Of a stretch of DNA of 52,109 nt, positions 24,141 to 32,226 are shown piece by piece. The notes below the pieces were generated by a model. That model saw only the letters and a program-made list of their open reading frames with translations, searched no databases and had not been told where the DNA came from. Both the position numbers and the translations under genes were made by a program. Source of the DNA: CANNDT01 sp945876205. Its GTDB lineage: Bacteria; Acidobacteriota; Vicinamibacteria; Vicinamibacterales; UBA2999. Positions within the stretch are counted from its first letter, which is position 1. Each line of letters begins with the position of its first letter. Location of the stretch: assembly GCA_947503365.1 (NCBI GenBank), contig CANNDT010000023.1, positions 1 to 52,109 of the forward strand, read 5' to 3'.

Positions 24141-24662
24141 TTACGTGAGGTCGTCGTCGCTGCCATCGCCGCCGAGGTCGGCGCCGATGTCGTCACCGCC
24201 GCCGCCGAGCTCCGCGTCGCCGAGGTCGTCGCTGCCTGTCATCAGGTCGTCGTCGTTGGTCAGGATCTCGTCACGGTCACGGCCGCCGCCGAGCGTGCCG
24301 CCCATCGACGGTCGTCCACCCCCGCTCGGGCTGCTACGGCGCAGTGCCAGGCCGCGCGCTCCGCTCGAACTGCGTGGCGTCGCCTTCCGTGCAGCGCCGG
24401 TCTTGCGGGCGCCTGCGGTCTTGCGCGCGCTCGCAGCGCTGCTCTTCCGCGCGCCCGCTGCGCTGCTCTTACGCGAGCCAGTTGCGGCGCTCTTGCGCGA
24501 GGCTGTGGCAGCCTTGCGGGCGCCACCCTTGCGTGCCGCGGCTTTCTTTCGGGAGCCTCCGCTCCTGCTCGCCGCGCTCGTCTTGCGGCTGGCCGAACTC
24601 TTTCGTGAACTCTTTTTTGATGCGCCGCTCGACTTGCTCTTCTTCTTGCCACGTGGTGGCAT
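24141..24662 (-). CDS. Histone H1-like protein with basic N-half and acidic C-tail
   Basis: A 173-residue low-complexity protein. Residues 1 to about 118 are almost only Lys, Arg, Ala, Ser and Gly, with repeats such as RKSSAAGARKSSAA and KTAGARKTGAARKA, like eukaryotic H1 tails and bacterial HctB or AlgP proteins that bind DNA without sequence preference. From about residue 125 the composition reverses to Asp/Gly-rich (EILTNDDDLMTGSDDLGD, DDIGADLGGDGSDDDLT), an acidic tail that could shield the basic half or bind it back. No folded domain is seen. The ATG has GGAGG nine bases upstream. It directly precedes the amidase gene. Nucleoid binding is inferred from composition. Confidence 0.75.
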   Translation of the reverse strand: MPPRGKKKSKSSGASKKSSRKSSASRKTSAASRSGGSRKKAAARKGGARKAATASRKSAATGSRKSSAAGARKSSAASARKTAGARKTGAARKATPRSSSGARGLALRRSSPSGGGRPSMGGTLGGGRDRDEILTNDDDLMTGSDDLGDAELGGGGDDIGADLGGDGSDDDLT

Positions 24663-24730
24663 ACGCTTCCGCCTCCTTCCGCGAGCACACGTACTCGCAG
24701 CAGGTGGCTGAGAAGCAATTCTGTTGCCCT

Positions 24731-24928
24731 TTAACGAAGAGAGTCTCTAAACCATCTGCGTGCGCCGAGGGGCAGCGTCTTCTTCCGTACTGGTGAAGGC
24801 GTTCGACTGACCCAATTCGATGCGCCATTGGCTGGAATCACAACAGCCGCGGAGATCGGCGTTCGCGGCGATGCCGGCGCCAGCGACACGACGCAGAGGA
24901 CGGCGAGACCGACGATCAGCATCCTCAT
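24731..24928 (-). CDS. Small exported peptide coupled to the amine oxidase gene
   Basis: A 65-residue frame whose ATG overlaps the stop of the flavin amine oxidase gene as ATGA. It begins MRMLIVGLAVLCVVSLAPAS, a clean signal peptide, and leaves a mature peptide of about 45 residues that is basic (VRKKTLPLGARRWFRDSLR at the end) and has no Cys. The tight overlap and the signal argue that it is translated with the oxidase. I do not recognise a family. It could also be a chance frame, since most of the 3' part is unremarkable. Confidence 0.45.
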   Translation of the reverse strand: MRMLIVGLAVLCVVSLAPASPRTPISAAVVIPANGASNWVSRTPSPVRKKTLPLGARRWFRDSLR

Positions 24929-26502
24929 GCCACGCTTGCGGTCCGGGTGACATCCGAGCCTGCGCGAGCGTGGATCGCCGACGCCACCTGCTGGCCGGAT
25001 TCCAGTGCTCCCGCCATCCATCCGACGAGGTAGCTCATGTGCTCGCCGGCGAAGTAGAAGTTGCGGTCGCCTTTCAGCATCGTGGCGTAGGTCGTCTTGC
25101 GGCCGGTCGTAGACCAGCCCGCCCAGCCTCCCTTGTTCCAGCGGACCTGCTGCCACGACACCGAGAAGCCCTTTTCAAACGCCTCCGGATACTGCGGGTG
25201 AATCACCGCGCCTTGCGCCAGGGCGAGCGCCTGGCGTTCGGCGGGACCCATCACGCCCGTCTTGAGGGCGGGCGCGCCGGCCTGGTAGTAGCCGACCAGC
25301 AGGCCCTTGGTTCCGAGATACCCGGCCGACGGGTAGATGATCTGGGCGATGTCCTGGTCGGTGCGGCTCATGCCGCCGAAGATCTGGTCGTCCTCTTCCC
25401 AGAAGCGCCGCTTGAACTGCAGTCCGATCTTGCCGACCGCTGCGTAGCCGACCGACTTGATGCCGGTCTCGATCGCCGGGTCGAAGTCGGTGACCGGAAT
25501 CGCCGCCAGCACCGGCAGCGGGATCGTGCAGACCCCGAAGCGGGCGGTCGCCTTCTTCATCTGGCCTTCGGCCTCGTAGACGACCGACACGCCGTCGGCC
25601 GTCTGATGAATCTCCTTCACGACCGCGCCAAAGATGATGCGGTCCTTCAGCCGCTCGGCCATCGCCGTAGCCAGGCGATCGGTGCCGCCGACGATCTGGA
25701 ACATCGGCGCGTTGTGCAGGTACTCGGGCTGGATATAGAAGCCGGTCTTTGATTCCAGCAGATCGTGCAGCGGGATCGCGGCCGAGGGCTCGCCCGGCGC
25801 ATCGCCGGCGCCCGGAGGCGTCTTGTATCCGCGGCGCGGCGACCCGCCGTACTTCGACAGCTCGCCGAGCGCACCCTCGCGGCGAAGGTATTCGATCAGG
25901 GCGTCACGATCCGCCTTGGTCAGCGGCGCGTTGAGCGCCGGCTGTGACAGGGCCTTGGCGAGCAGCTCGGACGTATAGCCCGACAGGTCATTCTCGACTT
26001 CGCGGCGGCGGAACTTCCTGCCGGCCGCCGGCGCAACCCCTGACTTGTAGAAATACGCGTTCTGGTTGTCGTCGGTGAACACTTCGATCGGAACGCCGAG
26101 CTCTTTGCAGTAGCCGAGCGTCGACTTGTGGTGATGCGGAATGCGCATCGGCCCGGGGTTGAAGTACACCCCCTCGTCGAAGGCCGCGGTCTCGGTCGAG
26201 CCTTGCTCTTCGCTGACCGTGCCGCGCCGGACCGTGTGACAACGACCGCCGGGCCGCATACGCGCCTCGAGGATCGTTGTCGTGTATCCGAGCTTGCCGA
26301 GCTCGTAGGCGACGGTCATGCCGGCAAGTCCGGCGCCGAGGATCAACACCTCGGCGCCTCCCGCCTGCCCGCGCAGCTCGAATGCGGTGGCCGGACTGAC
26401 CGGCACCGCCAGCAGGCCCAGCGCCGTCATGGCCTCGTAGGTCACGGTGGCGCCGGCGGTGCCGGCGAGTCGTTCGAGGAATGTCCGTCGCGTCAGCGCC
26501 AT
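24925..26502 (-). CDS. Tat-exported flavin amine oxidase / L-amino-acid-oxidase-like protein
   Basis: A 525-residue FAD-dependent amine oxidase family protein that would oxidise amines or amino acids to imines with release of hydrogen peroxide or passage of electrons to an acceptor. The N-terminus LTRRTFLERLAGTAGA is a Tat-type signal. The dinucleotide-binding motif EVLILGAGLAGMTVAYELG is followed by LEARMRPGGRCHT and, near the C-terminus, the FAD-contact segment NFYFAGEHMSYLVGWMAGA. It lies 16 bp after the aminotransferase gene in an apparent operon with a TonB-dependent receptor. Co-export with an aminotransferase suggests periplasmic processing of an amino acid or amine brought in by the receptor; this is inference. 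Confidence 0.9.
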   Translation of the reverse strand: MALTRRTFLERLAGTAGATVTYEAMTALGLLAVPVSPATAFELRGQAGGAEVLILGAGLAGMTVAYELGKLGYTTTILEARMRPGGRCHTVRRGTVSEEQGSTETAAFDEGVYFNPGPMRIPHHHKSTLGYCKELGVPIEVFTDDNQNAYFYKSGVAPAAGRKFRRREVENDLSGYTSELLAKALSQPALNAPLTKADRDALIEYLRREGALGELSKYGGSPRRGYKTPPGAGDAPGEPSAAIPLHDLLESKTGFYIQPEYLHNAPMFQIVGGTDRLATAMAERLKDRIIFGAVVKEIHQTADGVSVVYEAEGQMKKATARFGVCTIPLPVLAAIPVTDFDPAIETGIKSVGYAAVGKIGLQFKRRFWEEDDQIFGGMSRTDQDIAQIIYPSAGYLGTKGLLVGYYQAGAPALKTGVMGPAERQALALAQGAVIHPQYPEAFEKGFSVSWQQVRWNKGGWAGWSTTGRKTTYATMLKGDRNFYFAGEHMSYLVGWMAGALESGQQVASAIHARAGSDVTRTASVA

Positions 26503-26518
26503 GGATTCGCCTCTCGCT

Positions 26519-27709
26519 CTACGTCAACTCGTTTGGCAGCCGATCGAGGTGATCGAGCGATGCCGTCTGCACGGGCGGCGCGCCGAGCACGGCCATGAAC
26601 ACCGGGATGGCCTTCTCCATCTCCTCCATCGTGCCGAGCGAGATCCGCGCCCAACTGGTCATGGGCGGGAATGCGCGGCCGATCTGCACGCCCTTCTGGC
26701 GGCAGGCTTCCTGGAAGCCGCGCGAGTCGCGCTTGATGTTCACGAACACGAAGTTCGCATCGCACGGCGCGACGGTGAAGCCCGAGGTTTCGAACGCCGC
26801 GACGGTCATCCTGCGGACCTCGCGGGCCATCGCCCGGTTCTTCTCCATGTTCTCGACATCAAGCAGGGAGGCGTTGGCCGCGGCCAGGCTCATCACGCTC
26901 ATCCCGGAGTTCGAGTGGTACTCCTTGATCGTCTCGAGGGTCTTGGGCTGCGCGATCGCGTAGCCGACGCGCACGCCGGCCATCGCGTGGATCTTCGAGA
27001 ACGTGCGCGCGACGATCAGTTGCGGGTACTTCATCACCAGCGGCACGACGGTGCCGAAGTCCGGATGGTCCGCATATTCGAAGTACGCCTCGTCCACCAG
27101 GATGCGGGTCGTGGGCGACGTCTTCACCACCTTCTCGATGAACGCGGTCAGCTCGGGAAGCGGCACGACGGTTGACGAGGGGTTGTTCGGGTTGCAGATG
27201 TAGACGAGGCCGGCGCCGATCGCCTTGGTCGCCATCGCCGGGAGGTTCATCCGCAGCTCCGAGGTCAACGCCACCTCCCGAAGCGGTGCGCCCACGTGCT
27301 GCGCCGACCGCGTCGGCGACTCGTAGCTGGGGAGGCCCGTGACAAACGGCTTGGTCTTGCTCGCGTAGGAGTAGACGACCGCCTTCAGGATGTCGCCGGA
27401 GCCGCCCGACAGCAGGACGTACTCCGCGGGCACGCTGAACTTCTCTGCGATGGTGTTCGTGAGCGTCTGCGTCCACTGGCCTGGATAGCGGTTGCCGGTC
27501 AGCGAGGTCCTGGCGATTGCCTCGACGGCTGACGGCGCCGGACCGTACGGGTTCTCATTGCTGCCGATCCTGATGGCCGCGGCGGCCGCGGGCATCGCGG
27601 CCGGCTTGGCCGCGGGCACCGCCTGCGCGGCGGCGCTGACCGGAAACTCCAGCACCGAGAGGCCCACGGCTCCAACGCCCAGCCTCTGCACGAACGAACG
27701 TCGATTCAT
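26519..27709 (-). CDS. Tat-exported HisC-like PLP aminotransferase
   Basis: A 396-residue fold-type I pyridoxal-phosphate enzyme close to histidinol-phosphate aminotransferases. The ATG at 27709, with AAGGAG upstream, starts MNRRSFVQRLGVGAVGLSV, a Tat-type signal with cleavage near VSAAAQ; a frame open to 27745 is ignored. Family marks are SNENPYGPAPSAVEAI, SGGSGDILKAV, YICNPNNPSSTVVP, LVDEAYFEYAD and the PLP-lysine region TFSKIHAMAGVRVGYA. Cytoplasmic HisC enzymes lack such a leader, so an extracytoplasmic aminotransferase, with PLP loaded before Tat export, is implied. No other his genes are nearby, arguing against histidine synthesis. Confidence 0.88.
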   Translation of the reverse strand: MNRRSFVQRLGVGAVGLSVLEFPVSAAAQAVPAAKPAAMPAAAAAIRIGSNENPYGPAPSAVEAIARTSLTGNRYPGQWTQTLTNTIAEKFSVPAEYVLLSGGSGDILKAVVYSYASKTKPFVTGLPSYESPTRSAQHVGAPLREVALTSELRMNLPAMATKAIGAGLVYICNPNNPSSTVVPLPELTAFIEKVVKTSPTTRILVDEAYFEYADHPDFGTVVPLVMKYPQLIVARTFSKIHAMAGVRVGYAIAQPKTLETIKEYHSNSGMSVMSLAAANASLLDVENMEKNRAMAREVRRMTVAAFETSGFTVAPCDANFVFVNIKRDSRGFQEACRQKGVQIGRAFPPMTSWARISLGTMEEMEKAIPVFMAVLGAPPVQTASLDHLDRLPNELT

Positions 27710-27734
27710 CGATGTCTCCTTGTAGGCCTGAAGG

Positions 27735-30700
27735 TTAGAAACCAACGCGAGCCTGGAACTGCACCGAGCGGGCGTAGCCGCCCACGGTGGTGATTTGCCC
27801 GAAGGTCGCCGTGCCGAACGTCGTGATCGGACCGAGGAACAGCGGGTTGTCGAGCAGGTTCAGCACGTCAGCTCTGATTGACAGCGACTTGCTCCCGAAG
27901 CGCACGGCCTTTTGAACACTGAGGTCCGTATTCGCCTGTCCAGGCGTCCTCAGGCCCGGGATGGTGCGGGGCGCGTCGCCGATGGTGAACGCCGGCGCCG
28001 CGGTGAATGCCGCCGGATTGATCCAGCCGCTCAGCCGCTCTTCAGTCGAACCCGAGGTTGCGGGATCGACACCGGGCACCAGGTTCGGCCGCTGTCCGCT
28101 GCCGAGCAGGCCCGAGTTGTTGCTCGCTTGCGAGACGCTGATCGGGAACCCGTTCTGGTAGCGTCCCGCCATCGTCACCGACCATCCGCCGAGCACCGCG
28201 TTGCCGACACCGGACGTGAGCCACTTGCGGCCCTCGCCGAACGGCAGCTGCAGGGTCCCGGTGAAGTTCAGGCGGTGCGGCACGTCGAGCAGCGACTGGC
28301 CGTACTCGGCGTCGATGTCGTAGTTGTTGACGATGCCGCCCTGCGCGCGCGAGAAGGTGTTGCCCTCGCCGAACTGGCTGTCCATCATCCGGCTGAAGGT
28401 GTAGTTGACGCTGGCGCCCCAGCCGTTGCGAACGCGCTTCTCCCAGCGGAGCAGCAGCGCGTCGTAGCGTGAACGCGCATCGGTCACGCGGTGCGCGAAC
28501 ACGTTGTCGAACTGCGGATAGGGACGCAGCAGCTGACCGCGCGGAATGGTCGCCGACCGGCCCAGGTTGCCGAGCGCGGCGATGCCGAAGAACGGGTTCG
28601 GCACCTGTTGCTGGAGCGCCGTGCCAAGCGACAGGTATTGCGGGTCGAGCTGGTTGATGTTGATCGTCGCGTCGGTGGTGCCGCCAACGGTCAGGTGTTC
28701 CGACCGGCTGCCCATGTAGCCCGCGCTCACCATGATGTTGCCGGGGAGCTCCTTCTGCAGGTCGACCGAGTACTGCTGCACGTAGCCGGGACGCGAGTTC
28801 TGATCGACGAAGTCGATGACGCTGCCGCCACCGGTGCCGACGCCAAGCGAGTTGCCCTGCGGGGGCGTGATGCCGGTGGGGAAGGGGTTCGACAGCGTGT
28901 TGGCCGGCGTCAGGCCTCCATCGGTCGAGCCGAGGAAGCTGGTCGATGCCGTATACCCGCGTGATCCGATCGCGGCCTCGCCGAGGCCCGACATCTGCAC
29001 CGGCGACCAGAAGAAGCCGTAGCCGCCGCGGACGACGCTGCCGTCGCCAAGCGTCCAGGCAAAGCCGCCGCGCGGCGCGAAGCCGTTGAGCGCCTGCCCC
29101 TGGTGCGTCGAGTAGCCGTTCTCGCCCGCATACATCAGCCCGCCCTTGAGCGACATGCCGGGCACCGTCGCCGGGAACACTGCATCGGGATCGAAGCCGA
29201 CGGTCACATGGTTGTCTTTCTCGCGCAGCCCTTGCTCGTACTCGTAGCGGAGGCCGAAGTTCACGCTGAGCTTCGACGTCATCCGATATTCGTCCTGCAC
29301 GTAGGCGCCGTAGTAGTCGAGCAGGTAGCTCGCCGGCGTGGCGGCGACGATGCTGCCGGTGCTGGCGTAGCCGAGCAGGAAGCTCGCGAACGCATCACCG
29401 GCGACGACGCTCGCCGCATTGGTGTTCGGGCCCTGGGTGAAGCCTTGCGTGAACGTAAACGTCCCCGCCGACGAGCCGAATGACCTGACGTCCGCGCCGA
29501 TGCGCCGGTACTCGCCGCCGAACTTCACCGTGTGATGGCCCATCAGCTGCGAGACCGTCGCGTTGGCCGTCTGCGTCTTGTGGGTGACGGTGTTGGGGCC
29601 GCCGTTGCCGAGCGTCGCGGCCGTGGAGCTCGCGGCGTTTCCGCCGTAGCCGGTGATCAGCGCCTGCGGGAACGTGTTGAACGACATCGAGCTGACGTAG
29701 CTCGCCGGCAGTCCCAGTGACGCGGCGTCGAACGCCGGATAGTTGCCGCCGTCATCGAGGAAGTGGTTCATGCCGTAGCGGACAGAGATCACCGTCGTGT
29801 TGGTCGGCACGAAGATGTTGTTGAGCGCGAAGAAGTCGACGGTGCGGAGCAGGTTGCTGGCACCCGGGTCGCCGGGCACGGTGCCGAACTCGCCGAAGTA
29901 GGCCGAGCCGGGCTCCTGCGTGTGCTGGTGCGCATACATCCCGGTGGTCGTCCACGTGTCGCTCCAGCGCTGATCGACCTTGATCGTCTCCTGGTTCTGC
30001 GGGCCGTCGAGGAGCGACGCGTTGCCGTTGAACGACTTGCCCGACGTCGGGAGCGGCAGCGCCTTCAGCATGGCCGCGGCGATCGGGCTGATCCGGTTCG
30101 CCGGAATCACGTTGCCGGGGAAGGGATCGCGGATGAACTGTCCGGGGTTCGCCGGATCGGGCCGCGTCGTCAGCGGGTCATAGAGGATGACCGGCCGTCC
30201 GCCGCTGGTCGTCTGCGAAAAATTGCCGGCGCGCTCGAGCGCGGTCGGCAGCGGCAGGACGCTATTGCGCGTGCTCTTCTGCTGATAGTCGTCGGTGCTG
30301 AACCAGAAGAACGTCTTGTTCTTGACGATCGGTCCGCCGACCGAGCCCGCCCAGTTGTAGTAATACTGCGGCGGGTTGGGGATGCCGGCCTTCTTCGCGA
30401 AGTAGAGCGTGCCGGTCGAGAAGCCCGGCTTGGTGACGAGCACCGCTCCGCCGTGCCAGTTGTTCGATCCCGATCGCGCGGTGGTGTTGAAGACGCCGCC
30501 GGCGGCGCGGCCCATGTCGGCGTCGTAGGTCTTGACCTGCACCTTGAGCTCTTCGACCGCCTCCATCGAGGGGACGATCGTCGCGCGGTTCACCAGGTCG
30601 GTGATCGCGATGCCTTCGAGCAGGTAGGCGTTGCCGCGGCGCGGGCCGCCGCCGAGTGAGAGCTGCGACGAACCCGACTGATCCTGATAGCGGACGAACT

Positions 30701-31232
30701 GCGGGTCGCCCGACTGGATCACGCCCGGGGTCGAGATCGCCGCGTAGAACGTGTTGCGGCCGAAGATCGGCAGCGCCTGGAGCGCGTCCTTGTCGAGCGA
30801 GGAGCTGACGGTCGCGCTCGCGCGCTCCACCAGGGCGGCCTCGCCGGTCACGACGATCTGCTCGCTGATCGTGCCGACCTCGAGGGTGAAGTCGGCGACC
30901 ACGGTCTGCTGGGTGCCGATCCGCAGGTTCTTGCGCTCTCCGGTCTTGAAGCCAGGCAACGAGACCGAGACGGTGTAGCTGCCGGGCAGCACGCTGGGAA
31001 GCGCGTACTCGCCGACTTCATTCGAGACGACCGTTCGCGCCGAACCGGTCTCTTCGTTGGTCAGCACCACTTCCGCGCCGGGAATCACTCCCTGCTGGTC
31101 CTGCACCTGCCCACGCAGGCCGCCCTGATAGGTCTGCGCGGAAGTCGCCGCGATGGTTCCGAGCCAGAGGACGGCGACGATCGCCGCCCACGATGACGCT
31201 GTTCGCACACCTGCACCACGCTTGTGATTCAT
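27735..31232 (-). CDS. TonB-dependent receptor with carboxypeptidase-regulatory-like N-terminal domain
   Basis: An 1165-residue outer-membrane receptor of the large acidobacterial type. After a signal peptide (cleavage near ATSAQ), residues about 35-115 form a CarboxypepD_reg-like beta-sandwich (GGLRGQVQDQQGVIPGAEVV, EVGEYALPSVLPGSYTVSV). The plug follows (about 120-250, with LSLGGGPRRGNAYLLEGI and VKTYDADMGRAAGG), then a long 22-strand-type barrel ending SVQFQARVGF with C-terminal Phe. No TonB box is obvious by eye. Such receptors import large or scarce substrates using TonB energy. The aminotransferase gene begins 25 bp downstream, so this is likely the first gene of a four-gene operon. The substrate is unknown. 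Confidence 0.93.
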   Translation of the reverse strand: MNHKRGAGVRTASSWAAIVAVLWLGTIAATSAQTYQGGLRGQVQDQQGVIPGAEVVLTNEETGSARTVVSNEVGEYALPSVLPGSYTVSVSLPGFKTGERKNLRIGTQQTVVADFTLEVGTISEQIVVTGEAALVERASATVSSSLDKDALQALPIFGRNTFYAAISTPGVIQSGDPQFVRYQDQSGSSQLSLGGGPRRGNAYLLEGIAITDLVNRATIVPSMEAVEELKVQVKTYDADMGRAAGGVFNTTARSGSNNWHGGAVLVTKPGFSTGTLYFAKKAGIPNPPQYYYNWAGSVGGPIVKNKTFFWFSTDDYQQKSTRNSVLPLPTALERAGNFSQTTSGGRPVILYDPLTTRPDPANPGQFIRDPFPGNVIPANRISPIAAAMLKALPLPTSGKSFNGNASLLDGPQNQETIKVDQRWSDTWTTTGMYAHQHTQEPGSAYFGEFGTVPGDPGASNLLRTVDFFALNNIFVPTNTTVISVRYGMNHFLDDGGNYPAFDAASLGLPASYVSSMSFNTFPQALITGYGGNAASSTAATLGNGGPNTVTHKTQTANATVSQLMGHHTVKFGGEYRRIGADVRSFGSSAGTFTFTQGFTQGPNTNAASVVAGDAFASFLLGYASTGSIVAATPASYLLDYYGAYVQDEYRMTSKLSVNFGLRYEYEQGLREKDNHVTVGFDPDAVFPATVPGMSLKGGLMYAGENGYSTHQGQALNGFAPRGGFAWTLGDGSVVRGGYGFFWSPVQMSGLGEAAIGSRGYTASTSFLGSTDGGLTPANTLSNPFPTGITPPQGNSLGVGTGGGSVIDFVDQNSRPGYVQQYSVDLQKELPGNIMVSAGYMGSRSEHLTVGGTTDATININQLDPQYLSLGTALQQQVPNPFFGIAALGNLGRSATIPRGQLLRPYPQFDNVFAHRVTDARSRYDALLLRWEKRVRNGWGASVNYTFSRMMDSQFGEGNTFSRAQGGIVNNYDIDAEYGQSLLDVPHRLNFTGTLQLPFGEGRKWLTSGVGNAVLGGWSVTMAGRYQNGFPISVSQASNNSGLLGSGQRPNLVPGVDPATSGSTEERLSGWINPAAFTAAPAFTIGDAPRTIPGLRTPGQANTDLSVQKAVRFGSKSLSIRADVLNLLDNPLFLGPITTFGTATFGQITTVGGYARSVQFQARVGF

Positions 31233-31454
31233 CCGTTTTCTCCACTTCCGAGTTGCGTGAGGTTGTTGCGTGATGTGGAGGCAAGAAGAAGTCCATTGCG
31301 AGCGCAGCGGGGATCAGGTTCAGGATCGTTGGAGTTGCTGAGAGATCTGCGCGATCCGGGCGCGTGCGGCGCGCGATCGCGCGCCTGGAGGAATCGACAT
31401 TCGTGTGGATAACGGTGTGGGTGCAGTACGAAAATGACGGACTATCACGTAGCG

Positions 31455-31525
31455 AACCACGAAGAACACGAAGTGACGAAGCCGTATGAGACGCGTTGTT
31501 CGTGTGCTTCGTGGCCTTCGTGGTT
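31455..31525. repeat. Inverted repeat of the CACGAAG family
   Basis: AACCACGAAGAACACGAAG (31455-31473) and CTTCGTGGCCTTCGTGGTT (31507-31525) are near-perfect reverse complements (17 of 19). The element lies in the 362-bp space between the receptor gene and the next small frame, a space in which I see no other supported gene. Confidence 0.6.
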
Positions 31526-31594
31526 GAGACGCGACATTGATGTCACGACGTCGATACGCGCCTCCATCCTTGTCGTCTGGCGTATCATCCAGCC

Positions 31595-31771
31595 GTGCCG
31601 TCATCGAAGCCGCCGCGGAAGAATGCGTCGCAGCCGCCACGAAGAGATCCTGCGCTCGTGCGCGACGTCGCCGGCGGCATCCTCGAGGACCTGTTCGAGA
31701 TTTGTCCCGACCTGCCGCGGCCCCGCCGGACCCACGGACGCACAGCGAAGAAAGCGCCGAGGCCACGGTGA
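31595..31771 (+). CDS. Possible small basic protein, 58 residues
   Basis: A GTG-started frame reads MPSSKPPRKNASQPPRRDPA, then a central amphipathic stretch LVRDVAGGILEDLFEICPDL and a basic tail PRPRRTHGRTAKKAPRPR. The pattern of a short helix between basic disordered ends resembles real small cytoplasmic proteins, and the stop falls just before the leader of the DUF6152-like gene. No strong ribosome site precedes the GTG. No family is recognised; it may be a chance frame. Confidence 0.35.
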   Translation: MPSSKPPRKNASQPPRRDPALVRDVAGGILEDLFEICPDLPRPRRTHGRTAKKAPRPR

Positions 31772-31827
31772 TTGCGCTAAGCTTCCTGAGGCGGAGGCGT
31801 TCACACCTCTGCCTCAGGAGGACGCTC

Positions 31828-32217
31828 GTGCAGAGAACGCTGCTCACCCTGGTCATCGGGACGGTCCTCGCCTCAGTCCCGCTCTACGCCCATCATTCCT
31901 TCGCGGCCTATTACCACGAGAGCCAGTCGATCTCGCTCGAAGGCACCATCCACGAGTTCCGCTACAAGAGCCCGCACGCGATCGTCGTCTTTCACGTGCC
32001 CGACACGGCGGGGCGCCGGCAGCAGTACGAAGCCGAGTGGGCGAACCCGAGCCGGCTGCAGCGGCAGGGGATCACCAGCATCACCCTTCGTCCCGGCGAC
32101 GTCGTCGTCGTGACCGGCAGCCCGGGCCGCGTGGCGTCAGAGAACAAGGTGCATCTCAAGGGCATCCGCCGTCCGTCGGATGGATGGACGTGGGGCGGCG
32201 GCCGCCGCCGCCGATAG
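31828..32217 (+). CDS. DUF6152-like secreted protein, copy 3
   Basis: A 129-residue exported protein. The GTG at 31828 follows AGGAGG at seven bases and starts MQRTLLTLVIGTVLASVPLYA, whose end is directly followed by HHSFAAYYHES (His22-His23). The Pro-His pair in YKSPHAIVVFHV (His50) comes 28 residues after the first His, then EAEWANPSRLQRQG and LRPGDVVVVTGSPG. The C-terminus WGGGRRRR is unusually basic. Compared with copies 1 and 2 it keeps every shared feature. An MFS transporter gene starts 10 bp downstream and a fourth copy lies after it. Confidence 0.8.
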   Translation: MQRTLLTLVIGTVLASVPLYAHHSFAAYYHESQSISLEGTIHEFRYKSPHAIVVFHVPDTAGRRQQYEAEWANPSRLQRQGITSITLRPGDVVVVTGSPGRVASENKVHLKGIRRPSDGWTWGGGRRRR

Positions 32218-32226
32218 CGCCGCTCG

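Noticed and set aside
31320..31856. 178-codon minus-strand frame upstream of the TonB receptor
   Set aside because: Arg/Ser-rich low-information sequence crossing an inverted repeat; no start site or domain support.
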